Shown in pieces: positions 1 through 9,198 of a DNA stretch of 64,000 nucleotides (positions are counted from its first letter, which is position 1; every line of letters begins with the position of its first letter). A model generated the notes under the pieces. The model had not been told where the DNA came from. It did not search any database and saw only the letters and a list, made by a program, of their open reading frames with translations. The DNA comes from Harmothoe impar (lineage: Eukaryota; Annelida; Polychaeta; Phyllodocida; Polynoidae): positions 84,072,622 to 84,136,621 of the forward strand of contig OX381709.1 in NCBI GenBank assembly GCA_947462335.1, given 5' to 3'. A program made the position numbers and the translations under genes.

Positions 1-1144
1 AAGGAGACCGCCCATTAACGTGCTCCACAGTCTTTAGACAGTTAAGCCTATAGTCAAGACCGGAGAATTTGGCGAGACGCCCCTCTGGGAGGTCATAATC
101 CTCAATGTTAGGTGTTAGCTCATTAACATCAGATACCATATTAACAACCCATTTAAAATGGTCATTTTAAGAGCAACTCACCCTATTCTGACAAAATCCT
201 ATTAGCAGGTAACCTCTGTATAATCCATACTGCAAACATCTGCTACTTCGAGCGTCTGCCTCGTGACTGATAGTGTACAACAAGACGAAGTGGGCAGAGA
301 TAAAAAAAATTGAGGCTCTTTATATAGCCGAGAGAGCGGCTAATCTGGATGGTCTAAGCTTGTTTTCACCTAGAGCCCCACCCTCTTCCAGAGAGGAATC
401 AAATCGCTTTTCACCTGAACCCTTCCACCCCTAATCCCTCAGCATGAAAAGAGAGATAACGAGTGTAACGTGCGCTACATGTATATGGGATTATAGCTGG
501 TGAAGAGATAAAGCCGGGTCACCACCTGCGTATACAAAGACTACAGGGGGTGATTAACGACAGGTGTGACGCGCCAGCCCGTGGACGGATTATCTTTTAA
601 GCTGACGCTTATTCAACTAGCCAGCCGACGTCCCGCGCCACTCACTGCGGCAAGAGGAGGTGCTTTTGTTTTACACTTGAGCCGCTTACCACATCGTCTC
701 TACCTCACAGACAGACACATGCCCCCTGCAGCTTTTTTTTTGTATACACACTCTAATCTCATAACCTCCTGATCCGTTATACAGGTAACAGGTATTCTCT
801 TTTAAATAGCTGCCAGTCAGCCTGCGGCAGCTGAAAACGACGGTAAGTAGCTTAGCTCTAGAAGCAAGAAGACGTATATAAGGAGGCTGACACGTGTATA
901 GGCGCCTTATAAGTCGGCAAGGGGTAAATACTAGTGAAAAAGGAAGGCAGGTGTGCAGGTAGCTTTCTAACAGACACGTGTGTGCACTAAGCTGCTTAAG
1001 TCTAAACCCACCTGCAGTAGTCAAGTAGCATGTGAAAACTTACTTAACAGATCACTTAATTGAGTAGAGACTCTGTACTGAGAGAGTCTTTTCAGCCGTT
1101 TAAGAGGATTATCTAGGACAGGGTACATAAGGAGTGAAACGCCG
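1..1144. other. Noncoding interior of element 1, shared with element 2
   Basis: This is the near-identical reverse complement of about 10800-12170. The only large difference is a 260-bp MITE present in element 2 (11321-11580). The sequence shows no recognisable protein, RNA gene or promoter. The short ORFs here are not kept open in the sister copy. Confidence 0.6.
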
Positions 1145-1214
1145 CTCTCACCCATCACACTTTCTCGACCCGCCCTTCATCATCGTAGCATCGTCCACTC
1201 CACGCTCGCTCAGC

Positions 1215-1223
1215 ATGTTATGA
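1215..1223 (+). promoter_or_regulatory. Three-codon upstream ORF overlapping the start of the 287-codon ORF
   Basis: ATG TTA TGA. Its stop codon (1221-1223) overlaps the ATG at 1220-1222 in an ATGA arrangement. Such minimal upstream ORFs can reduce initiation or allow reinitiation. If translation starts instead at the second methionine (1295), this upstream ORF would lie in the leader. Confidence 0.35.
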
Positions 1224-2083
1224 GGGTTATTTCTACCTTTACAGCTTCTTTTCTTATCGAAGTGTCGACGCTACAGAGCATCGAAACTCTCCAAATGAGT
1301 CCAAGAAAGAAAAAGCAACTCCCACTAGAAGCAGGAAGAGAAACAGTGCCCTATGATGCATGTGAGGTAAAGAAACATTGGAAGGACGTCACCAAGGAGC
1401 AATGGATAGAAGCATGCTTCAACTTCATCGGAACGGAAGTAGTTTCATTTGGACAGAGGGAGAAAATTTTGTTGGAGCTATTTTTCTTAGCTCCGTATAG
1501 TTGGCCTGACTGTAGTGGTGAAATTCCTTCAGGTTTTTCAGGCTTCGGCATACAAGTTATCTGGTCTTTGAAGGAGCTTCGATATATGCAACGCACTCAC
1601 GAGGAGATTGTTCAGAAAATGACGGAATTCGAAACAGGAGAAGACACAATATGGTGCGAGGAGACGACATATGCGGACGATGATCTGGAGTACATCATTT
1701 GTAGCCCGTTGGAACAATATGTTAAAGACTTTGAGGACATGCTAGCCAACACTGCGATGACCCCGAAAGAGAGATCCCTTACTGCACAGAAGGAGGCCAA
1801 AGCTGTGTTGGAAAAGCTCAAGTTAGGTCAAGGATTCACTCTTCAAAGCAGCTGTGTGAGTGTGATAAAAGGTCTTGTGTTGAAACATCCGGACATGAAG
1901 TTTTCGCGTGCTGTCGACACACTTCCTTTGCCTGAACTGATGATGAACATGATCGACCCCATCGTACCAACATGTTTCGACTCTGCCAATTGCCCCATGT
2001 ATAAAATGGTTTCAAGTTTTGCCTGTGGCCGATGGCTAAACGATCCACTGAAGTCAGAAAACCTCCTTGATTTAATCGACTGA
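1220..2083 (+). CDS. Unrecognised single-exon protein, 287 codons, carried by the Polinton-like element
   Basis: I do not recognise this protein. It is an uninterrupted ORF of 287 codons with mixed, protein-like composition, and it stands apart from the low-complexity ORFs around it. A second methionine at 1295 (residue 26) precedes a basic stretch (SPRKKKQ) and may be the true start, giving 262 residues. There is no signal peptide or membrane segment. The protein is rich in charged residues, with an acidic middle part (around residues 135-160), a Lys/Glu-rich probably helical stretch (around 180-205), and scattered cysteines. It has no introns and no nearby AATAAA before the segment ends at 2124. 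It lies on the strand running toward the right TIR. It may be a captured host gene, a lineage-specific Polinton gene or a retrocopy. The reading frame is probably real; its function is unknown. Confidence 0.6.
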   Translation: MRVISTFTASFLIEVSTLQSIETLQMSPRKKKQLPLEAGRETVPYDACEVKKHWKDVTKEQWIEACFNFIGTEVVSFGQREKILLELFFLAPYSWPDCSGEIPSGFSGFGIQVIWSLKELRYMQRTHEEIVQKMTEFETGEDTIWCEETTYADDDLEYIICSPLEQYVKDFEDMLANTAMTPKERSLTAQKEAKAVLEKLKLGQGFTLQSSCVSVIKGLVLKHPDMKFSRAVDTLPLPELMMNMIDPIVPTCFDSANCPMYKMVSSFACGRWLNDPLKSENLLDLID

Positions 2084-2139
2084 CTAAATGTATTTTCTCA
2101 TACTAGTATTAGTAGCATTAGTAATAGCGGCTACTCGGT

Positions 2140-2412
2140 CTCGTGCAGCACAAGCAGCAGCATCTGTCAGCAGCATCCGTGACATCGTCAGCAGCAGCAG
2201 CAATAGCAGCAGCTGCACGAGTAGCACAAGCAGCAGCATCTGTCAACAGCATCCGTGACATCGTCAGCAACTGCAGCAGCTGCACGAGCAGCACAAGCAG
2301 CAGCAGCTGTCAGCAGCTGCAGCAGCTGCACGAGCAGCACAAGCAGCAGCACCGACAGCAGCAGCAACAGCAAATCAGCAGCAGCAACAGCAGCAGCAGC
2401 AGCGGCAGTGTG
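2140..2412. repeat. Imperfect CAG/GCA trinucleotide array
   Basis: Interrupted CAG repeats are mixed with the units GCAGCATCTGTCAGCAGCAT and GCACGAGCAGCACAAGCAG. The same array is present inverted as CTG at about 10428-10790 of element 2. It reads open in several frames on both strands, as expected for a trinucleotide repeat, so I do not call a protein. Confidence 0.85.
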
Positions 2413-2590
2413 GACCGCTAAATTCGAGATGGTGACATACCTGTTTCTTAGAATCGACATTCGACATGAGGCCTAGTGACATTTGACATGAAGCTTGAAA
2501 AACATAGTGACAGGTGACATGAGCAATTCTTAAAATCGACATGAGATATGAGCATAATTAAGCGACATCGACATGCGCCATGGCTATTTT
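2411..2590 (+). repeat. GACATG-family dispersed repeat, copy 1
   Basis: It begins near TGTGGACCGCTAAATTCGA and consists of irregularly spaced GACATG/CGACATG words alternating with TTCTTAGAATCGACAT-type spacers. Related copies lie at 4680-4880, 7014-7172, 10264-10432 (inverted), 15784-16003 and 50373-50577 (inverted). Confidence 0.75.
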
Positions 2591-2888
2591 TTTATTTTTT
2601 TTGAAGACAACCGCCATAGCCTCCTCATCCAGACCTCCACTAGTAGTGCTCTATAAGCGCAAGCTTTGCCTTAAGAGAGCTGTGGCTGTGAACCCTCTCC
2701 TCCCTCCGTACACACAGGTAAATATCAGAGTCCGCCAATGTCGCCAATACTACTCTCATACAAGGGTCAGGCGCTGCTGGACTATAATAGATGGGTCAAG
2801 GACTGTTCTACTGAGGGTCAGGCTAGGCCGGACATTCAATAACGGGCTGGACTTTGGCAAATTTGCTTGAAAGTCTGGCCAGCAAGAG
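2591..2888. other. Noncoding interior of element 1 next to the TIR
   Basis: This matches, inverted, 10133-10264 plus 9598-9683 of element 2. It contains the uninterrupted target site (CTCATACAAGGGTC, about 2755-2768) into which a 449-bp element was inserted in element 2. No gene is recognised. Confidence 0.6.
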
Positions 2889-3540
2889 ATGCACATCATC
2901 ATAAACACAATCATGATACATTTCATTGTAAGTAGACGAACCAGTAGACTCGCCTCTCTGCCCTCTAAAAGAGAGGGCAGAGAGGCGAGTCTCACTCTTA
3001 AAAACCCTTCCCCTCCCCCCTCCCCCCCCCCCTCCCCCCCCTCCCCCCCCCCCATGCATCTTAAAGAGTGCCCCCCAGAGTGCCCCTCCCCCCCCTAAAA
3101 AAAAAGAGCCGCATTTTTAAATTATTTTTTAGCAAGCTTTCAGCTTGCTTTTTCTTTTTTTAAATTTATTTATCCATAAAAATCTCAAGTGACTTATTTT
3201 GAAATTCACGCCAACCTAGTAGTCACGTGACCCCCTTAAGTAGGTCACTTCCAGTCACGTGACCTATTTGAATTTCCCGCCAACATGGTGGTCACGTGAC
3301 CCTCTTAAGTAGGTCACTTCCGGTCACGTGACCTATTTGAATTTCCCGCCCAAAGGTCACGTGACCGGAAGTAGGTCGCTTCCGGTCACGTGACCTATTT
3401 GAATTTCCCGCCAAAAGGGAGGCCTCTCATTGGCTGCTTTTGAATTTCCCGCCAAAAGGGAGGCCTCTCATTGGCTGCAGGTCGATTGAGTAATAAACAG
3501 AACTTAACTATAGTCCCGTTCCGATACATACTATACTACT
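2889..3540. repeat. Right TIR of Polinton-like element 1
   Basis: It matches both 708-bp TIRs of element 2 but is shorter on its inner side. In order it holds a perfect-arm hairpin (ACTCGCCTCTCTGCCCTC and its complement, 2948-2991), a C-rich run (about 3007-3056), a small AGCAAGCT hairpin (about 3131-3150), the promoter-like array (3222-3474), and the terminus TACTATACTACT. Confidence 0.8.
3222..3474. promoter_or_regulatory. Array of E-box, E2F-like, ETS-like and CCAAT motifs in the TIR
   Basis: Seen directly: GTCACGTGAC at 3222, 3254, 3291, 3323, 3356 and 3385; TTTCCCGCC at 3273, 3342, 3404 and 3445; ACTTCCGG/CCGGAAGT cores between the E-boxes; and two CATTGGCTG (CCAAT, reverse) near 3428 and 3469. 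These are the textbook cores for USF/TFE3-type bHLH, E2F, ETS and NF-Y factors. The module is kept in the other two TIRs (8551-8830 and 18029-18290, where one E2F-like site reads TTTACCGCC). A promoter role is inferred. Confidence 0.5.
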
Positions 3541-3585
3541 TATATTTGTTACTAATTCATATATTCCGTTTGGGTTATTTTTTAT

Positions 3586-3774
3586 GGGAAAAAAACGTTA
3601 CACAAACGTTCACATAAGGTTACAGAATAACGTTCGGCCATAACGTTATGAAAACGTTATTTAATGTCAACGTTTTCACGTTAAAAAAACGTTATATATA
3701 CGTTTTTGCAAACGTTTGCAAACCTTCTACAAACGTTAAATCCTGGTAATGTGAACGTTTTTTTGTTAGCTGGG
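3586..3774. mobile_element. CGTT-rich element fragment, right end
   Basis: Dense AACGTT words end in TTTTTTTGTTAGCTGGG, the terminus shared by the CGTT family. The left end is not found. It may have been lost when element 1 inserted at 3540. Confidence 0.6.
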
Positions 3775-4270
3775 GTGTTCTTGGTTTTCAGTTTATTTCT
3801 ATTTTAGGCTACGCCACATTGTGGTGTAGCTGTAGGTCAATCCAAAGAGCCAACGTTCAAACCCTAGTCGGGATAGCAGTACAGCCATTATTTTCATCTT
3901 ATTTCTTGGTTTTTCTAATCTATTTTGAAACATAAATCTACCTTCGTTTGAGTACTGATACTCCAATTTGTGTGTAGCTGATAAACCTACCAATTCAGCT
4001 GAATTGCAATAGTACCACATATAATTATAGTGTACCCAGTGGAGAATTGAACCTGCTACTCACGACGACCTTTACTGTTTACAGCAGGTGCGTGTAGCTG
4101 ATCAGTGTGTTCAGTGCCAGAATAATAGTCCCATCCCGCTATACTACTAGGTACGGCTAAATCCCATACCCTGCCTCATTGGATTCCCGCATATTTGGGG
4201 AATATAGTGCTGTAATCTCTATATTGCTATGTGAGTCCTATTATGCCTTGCCTCATCAGACTAAGAGCTA
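3775..4270. other. Noncoding spacer with a repeat shared with 28318-28440
   Basis: About 4110-4215 (GTGCCAGAATAATAGTCCCA onwards) recurs at 28318-28440. A B-box-like GTTCAAACCCTAGT lies near 3848. No gene is recognised. Confidence 0.5.
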
Positions 4271-4417
4271 CCCAGCTAACAAAAAAACTTTATTTTACGT
4301 CAAAATAACGTTCAAAAACTGTATATAACGTTATGCCATAGTGAGGAGCCTTAGAGAAACGCTATATAACGTTAAATAACGTTACAAAATGTTGTATAAC
4401 GTTTTTTGTTTACTGGG
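4271..4417 (+). mobile_element. Short CGTT-family MITE, 147 bp, TA target duplication
   Basis: It begins CCCAGCTAACAAAAAAAC and ends TTTTTTGTTTACTGGG, flanked by TA on both sides. The interior is built of ATAACGTTAT words plus the conserved middle CATAGTGAGGAGCCTTAGAG. Confidence 0.85.
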
Positions 4418-4679
4418 TATATATCTATATCTGTATATCTATATCTTTCTAGCTATATATTGCTATCTAAAGCTATGCATATAGTATATATAGAAATTAA
4501 TATCAATATGCAATAGTTTGAGGCTATGATGCTTGGTGGCAAATGAACATGAAGCTTAAAGAGAGAAACACTTGCTGCCCTCCAGTAACAGTGGGAGCTG
4601 AGCGAGGTCCAGCACTAAGGGCCTATATATAGAGGAGGTGGGGGTTTAATTACCATACCGTCCTCAGGGTGTTAACCCA
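4418..4679. other. AT-rich spacer
   Basis: Contains (TATATCTA)-like simple sequence at about 4418-4480. Otherwise I see nothing in it. Confidence 0.5.
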
Positions 4680-4880
4680 CGAACCCACCGTCTTCCCATC
4701 ATATCGGTGTACACCTCTAATTTCGACATGACGACATGGCCTTTTCCTAGAATCGACATGCGACATGAGGACGAGTAACATGCTGAACATAAAGCTTCAA
4801 AAGACATGGGCATTAATAATCGACATTGACATGTGACATTGGCATTTCCTGAAATCAACATGGGACATGAGAACCATTAA
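4680..4880 (+). repeat. GACATG-family repeat, copy 2
   Basis: Repeated CGACATG / GACATG words with AATCGACATGCGACATGAGG spacing, as in the other family members. Confidence 0.7.
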
Positions 4881-5104
4881 CACTAAGAACCTCGTTCTGC
4901 TTACTCACCCCCTAACTCTTTGCCCTGCCCTTATTCATGCAGTATGCCCCCCCTCCTCCGCCTCTGTCTGCCTGCGTGCCCTCCTCCATCCTTTGCTACT
5001 ACCCCTTCCCCTACTCTGCCCCTCTGCCCCTCTACCCCCCTGCCCACCTACCCCTCTAACCCTCTGCCCCCTCTGCCCCTCTGCCCCTCTGCCCCTCTGC
5101 CCCT
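4881..5104. repeat. C/T-rich tract with CCCTCTG units
   Basis: Becomes a regular CTGCCCCT repeat at 5061-5104. The same simple sequence continues at 6184, so element B1 (5105-6183) inserted within it. Confidence 0.75.
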
Positions 5105-6183
5105 CCCACTCAACAAACGTTATCTAACATTTGCAAACGTTTTTACAGGGTTTGCAGGAAAACGTTTCTTTAAAAACGTTTTTTAAACGTTTCTATATAG
5201 TTCATATTACAAACGTTGCTATCTAGAATGTTATTTAACCTTTCTAGAAGGTTCAGAGGAGAATGTTTGTTTCCATGACGTTATATGATGTTTCTACAGG
5301 GTTTAAATAAAAACGTTGGTATCTAAAACGTTATTGAACATTTCTAAATGGTTTAGATAAAAACGTTTTTATCCAATACATTATTGAACTTTTTCACATG
5401 GTTTGGATGAAAAACGTTTATATATAAACGTTATTTTAATGTTGCTTAACATTTCTCTTGATGCCAGTGTCTGCTACCAGGAGGCAGCACTATCCATCAG
5501 ATGGTATTTTCCTGGTCCTCTACCACATTATCTCATACAAAAGGTGCCATAATGACAATTATCTCAATTTATTCTAATCAGTGTCGTTGCAACATTTCAA
5601 ATCAAATCCTTTTTCATATCCTAGCAGCAAGATGAATGGTATTTATGCAACCAAGGCTTGGAATATATATATGTATACACCCATTTGGTCGGTATTTAAA
5701 AAATATATATTCACATCAGTTCAAATGAGGATTTGTATTACCTACCTAGGTATCAAAGGCTTCTTTGTGTAGCCTGACTACTCAAAGGTTGTGAATGGCC
5801 TAGAATGGCCTTGAAGCTTACTGATGGTTGTATGTAAGATAAATGATCTAGATGTATATTACAGCCCCAGAACACAGTCTATATGGAAAATAATACAACA
5901 TGAATAAAACCAAAAATATATGCTGCTGGTATGCTCATGGGTTCGGTGCCCTATAGACAACAGAAAAAAACGTTATTTTGACCCTTAAAAATGCTATTTT
6001 GATCATTGGAAAACGTTATTTAACATGGGAACAAGGTTACACATTCAAACGTTTTTCTAAAACGTTTATTTACGTTATTTGGAGTCAACGTTTTTACGTA
6101 AAACAAACGTTAAAAACGAACGTTTTGCAATCCTTCAGTGAACGTTTTTTCCTGGGTTAAATAACGTCTTTTTGTTGAGTGGG
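5105..6183. mobile_element. Large CGTT-family element B1, 1,079 bp, CT target duplication
   Basis: The TIR is CCCACTCAACAAA / TTTGTTGAGTGGG, flanked by CT (5103-5104 and 6184-6185). The left third has CGTT words with TTTCTACATGGTTT-type spacers. The middle is A/T-rich, with the conserved stretch CTGCTACCAGGAGGCAGCAC near 5472. The right 220 bp is CGTT-rich. A second copy is at 39293-40427. There is no ORF of note, so it is non-autonomous. Confidence 0.85.
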
Positions 6184-6700
6184 CTCTTCCCCTCTGCCCC
6201 CCTGCCCCTCTGCCCCTCTGCCCCCTGTCCCTCTGCCCCTTTGCCCCTCTGCCCCTCCGCCCCTCTGCCCCTCTGCCCCTCTGCCCCTCTGCCCCTCTGC
6301 CCCTCTGCCCCTCTGCCCCTGTATCGCTCTGCCCCTTTTTATCTCTTTCTCTCTATCCCCCCCATCTCTCTCCCTGTTCCGCTGGTTGCCTGTGCCCCTC
6401 TTGTTAACCTCAACCCCCCCCCCCCCCCCCCCACCCACCCAGCTCTCAGATGTCAGCAATGCCCCCCGCCATTCCCCCTTTTCCATCCTTCCGTATCTAC
6501 CTTCCCCTTCTCCTTTATCTCCTTTCCTTCCTCTGTTCCTTCCTCTCTGCCCCCCCCCTGCACCCTCCGCGCTAGCCCCCCTCTCTCCCTCTCTCTGTCC
6601 CCCCTCTCCTCTTCCCTCCTTCACCTCCTTCCCCACATCTCCCTCTCTCATTCCCTGTCCTCCCTCTCTCTCTCCTGTTCATCCTTTCACACTGCCTATA
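6184..6700. repeat. CCCTCTG minisatellite grading into C/T-rich sequence
   Basis: About 6184-6330 is a regular 8-bp GCCCCTCT array. The rest is polypyrimidine with a C-run at about 6415-6432. It reads open in several frames, as expected for simple sequence. Confidence 0.85.
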
Positions 6701-6701
6701 A

Positions 6702-6979
6702 GGCCAAAACAAAAAGGTTGTGCTCAGGTATCCCTAGCGATCCTATTTTTTGGGCCCTACTCACATTTTTTTTTTTGGGGGGGGGGGGGGGGGAAGGCAT
6801 TTTTGTGATTTTTCTACCAAAAACAAACCTTTTTTTACAGAAAGAATATTGGCTGAAAATTATAGGAAAAGGAAAGGAATTTTGTCTCAAAATCCTTAAT
6901 TTTTTTTGGTTAAAACATCGACCTACCTACTCTATTTTTTTGGGGCCATGTTACCTGAACACAACTTTTTTTTTTGGCC
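6702..6979. mobile_element. Harbinger-type MITE T1, TAA target duplication
   Basis: The ends are GGCCAAAAC... and ...TTTTTTTTGGCC. Inner TIR parts resemble GGTTTGTTTCAGGTAAC and its complement. It is flanked by TAA on both sides. It contains a long G-run (about 6777-6793). Confidence 0.75.
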
Positions 6980-7013
6980 TAAGTATAACCAGCCCCATGT
7001 TATGGCCCTAGAC

Positions 7014-7172
7014 CCCTAAATCCGACACGGCTACATGATGCCATTTTGGGCCTAGTGACATAGGACATAGGTGAATAAGTAGATAGTGACATTTAGTGGC
7101 TATTTCTTAAGATCGACATGGCGACATGAGCACATCTTAAGATCGACATTGGACATGGGGACCCCCCCCCCC
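7014..7172 (+). repeat. GACATG-family repeat, copy 3
   Basis: Begins CCCTAAATCCGACA and ends GACATGGGGACCCCCC. It has GACATG words and the TTCTTAAGATCGACATGG spacer seen in other copies. Confidence 0.7.
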
Positions 7173-7760
7173 CATCAAGGGCCCCCATGTTACCCCCTGC
7201 CGCCTCCCGACACCCCTATCCTCCCCCCCCCCCCCACACACACACCCAGCACCCAGATGCCAGCACATATTTGTGTAGAGTAAGGTGTGGACAACAATTG
7301 TTTAAAATTGTGGAACTTTTTAAGCATATCCCTGGGAACTATTTTTGGTGTATTGACATGGCAGTGTGAGATGGCTATAGGAGAGCTGATAAGTATATAA
7401 GTAGTACCCTTTTCCTCCCTTGGTCCACAGGAGAGTTCCTGAAGTGTGGGCCTTTTGGCAGAGTCTTATTTGAGACTGTGCTGGGAGAGTGCCCTCCCCT
7501 CTACCCCCCCCCCCCCCCCCACACACACACACCCATCACCAGCATGCCTGCACAGCCTGCAGCAGCGGCGGCAGAAGTGGGTCAGTGGTGGGCCGGGTAC
7601 TGGGACTGGTACTGGGTACTGGTAGTGGTTGGTGCAGGAGTCTGGGGAGGAGGAGGGAGGGTGGCTATATCCTCAATACCCCCTCCTCGTACTGCACCCC
7701 AGTCTCGGGCCCCGACTGTAGGTATACAGTCTGGGAGAGTTCTTATGTATTGGGTTGTAC

Positions 7761-7808
7761 TGGATATCACCAATCTGGACATCATGGGTTCGAGTCCCAC
7801 CTTGGCAC
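7761..7808 (+). repeat. tRNA-like module (B-box GGGTTCGAGTCCCAC)
   Basis: CATGGGTTCGAGTCCCACC is a good Pol III B-box with a T-arm-like context. No full cloverleaf can be folded. It pairs with the inverted copy at 7963-7992. Confidence 0.45.
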
Positions 7809-7962
7809 AATTGGTAGGAATTTTTATAGCTGTACAATGCACCTCCATTACACCATTTTCTCTATCTAAATAATTAATATGTAATATTACTATGCCAGTA
7901 TAGGGGTATTTATGCTTCAAATAGGCCAAATAAATAATGTAAAAAAACGAACCTACTTTTTT

Positions 7963-7992
7963 GCCAAGGTGGGATTCGAACCCATGAGGCTA
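7963..7992 (-). repeat. tRNA-like module, inverted partner
   Basis: GCCAAGGTGGGATTCGAACC reads on the minus strand as a B-box plus T arm. It is nearly the exact complement of 7784-7808. Confidence 0.45.
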
Positions 7993-8392
7993 AACACAAC
8001 ATATCTATGTCACACATGATCATGTGACCATGGCTAACCAATCAGTGGTTGAGCTATCTCATTAAGAAATGATCCAGGATCCTGGATCATTTTCTAAGTA
8101 GGTCACAGTTACTAGATACAAATTTGTCCAGGCCCATTACAGCCTAACGGCTGCAATGGGCCTGGAGAGCTCGAGGCTGACTGCACCCCAGAGCGGGGGG
8201 GGGGGGGGGGGCACTCCCTCAAATAATGAATGCGCTGTGTGAGCACGATTTCGAGGGAAAGGGTCCATTTCTGGGCCATGGGCACGGACCCACGAGGGCC
8301 CTTGATAAGGGACATTTACCATTTTACCCATGATTGTGGTAGTTCTTTTCCTATAGCCACCAATGACAAGTATGCATATTTCTCAGGGACTA

Positions 8393-8490
8393 CCCAGCTT
8401 ACAATAAAACGTTATTTTACGTAAAAATAACGTTTTATATTTTACATAACGTTATGTCATACTAAAGAACCTTATAAAAACGTTGACATA
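8393..8490 (+). mobile_element. CGTT-family MITE, left half, split by element 2
   Basis: Begins CCCAGCTTACAATAAAACG and stops at CGTTGACATA. It resumes after element 2 at 18350 (GACATATAACGTAATATAAC). Joining the halves with one GACATA gives the same order as intact paralogues at 23614, 29739 and 32711. Flanked by TA on both outer sides. Confidence 0.9.
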
Positions 8491-9198
8491 AGTAGTATAG
8501 TATGTATCGGAACGGGACTATAGTTAAGTACTGTTTATTACTCAATCGACCTGCAGCCAATCAGAGGCCTCCCTTTTGGCGGGAAATTCAAAAGCAGCCA
8601 ATGAGAGGCCTCCCTTTTGGCGGGAAATTCAAATAGGTCACGTGACCGGAAGTGACCTACTTCCGGTCACGTGACCTTTGGGCGGGAAATTCAAATAGGT
8701 CACGTGACCGGAAGTGACCTACTTAAGAGGGTCACGTGACCACCATGTTGGCGGGAAATTCAAATAGGTCACGTGACGGGAAGTGACCTACTTAAGGGGG
8801 TCACGTGACTACTAGGTTGGCTTTCAAAATAAGTCACTTGAGATTTTGATGGATAAATAAATTTAAAAAAAGAAAAAAAAAGCAAGCTGAAAAAAGCTTG
8901 CTAAAAAATAATTTAAAAATGTGGCTCTTTTTTTCTAGGGGGAGAGGGGCACTCTGGGGGGCACTCTTTAAGATGCATGGGGGGGGAGGGGGGGAGGGGG
9001 GGGAGGGGCAGGGTTTTTTAAGAGTGAGACTCGCTTCTCTGCCCTCTCTAAAAGAGAGGGCAGAGAGGCGAGTCTACTTACCATGAAAGGTATCATGATC
9101 GCGTTTATGATGATGTGCATCATGATGTGACTATCTTACAACCCTATGAGAAATAAGCAAGACATGGGCGTACTTACACGGGCTATTTGTAAACTAAT
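8491..9198. repeat. Left TIR of element 2, 708 bp
   Basis: The inverted match to 17642-18349 stops at AAACTAAT on both sides. It contains the E-box/E2F-like/ETS/CCAAT array (8551-8830), the AGCAAGCT hairpin, a G-rich run (8978-9010) and the CTCTCTGCCCTC hairpin (about 9029-9075). Confidence 0.9.
8551..8830. promoter_or_regulatory. Promoter-like motif array in the left TIR
   Basis: GTCACGTGAC six times, GGCGGGAAA four times, CCGGAAGTGACC units, and CAGCCAAT twice. It is the inverted equivalent of 3222-3474. Confidence 0.5.

Larger units (their letters stand above)
1145..2124 (+). other. Gene-bearing segment present in element 1, absent from element 2
   Basis: On the left the shared sequence stops at GAAACGCCG (1136-1144), and on the right it resumes at AATAGCGGCTACTC (from 2125). 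In element 2 these two sides are joined directly (rc of about 10780-10815). The segment has no terminal repeats, poly(A) tail or clear target duplication. It could be a captured cassette, or an original part of the element that was deleted from element 2. Confidence 0.65.
1..3540. mobile_element. Polinton-like element 1, right part (left part lies outside the window)
   Basis: The sequence ends at 3540 with CTATACTACT, which is the same terminus as both ends of element 2 (8491-18349). From 3540 back to 1 it matches, in inverted orientation, 8491 to about 12170 of element 2, apart from indels. The right flank begins TATATT at 3541, which would be the 6-bp target duplication; its partner is off the window. 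Calling it Polinton-like rests on the AG...CT termini, the long TIR and the 6-bp target duplication seen in element 2. No Polinton core gene (polymerase B, integrase, protease, packaging ATPase) is visible in this part. Confidence 0.7.
7173..8392. other. Noncoding spacer with C-runs, tRNA-like inverted pair and a palindrome
   Basis: C-runs are followed by CACACA at 7225-7250 and 7506-7530. A tRNA-like pair lies at 7761-7808 and 7963-7992. There is a perfect 26-bp palindrome at 8068-8093. At 8190-8392 is a GGGGGG-GCACTCCCTC family sequence that recurs at about 18490-18900. No gene is recognised. Confidence 0.5.

Noticed and set aside
2143..2421. Open frames of about 90 codons across the CAG array, on both strands
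   Set aside because: Trinucleotide repeats are open in several frames; the same happens at 10264-10731. No non-repeat protein sequence.
6157..7011. Long Pro/Ser/Leu- or Gly/Arg-rich frames up to 279 codons
   Set aside because: They arise from CCCTCTG minisatellite, C-runs and a MITE; no conserved domain and no shared start.
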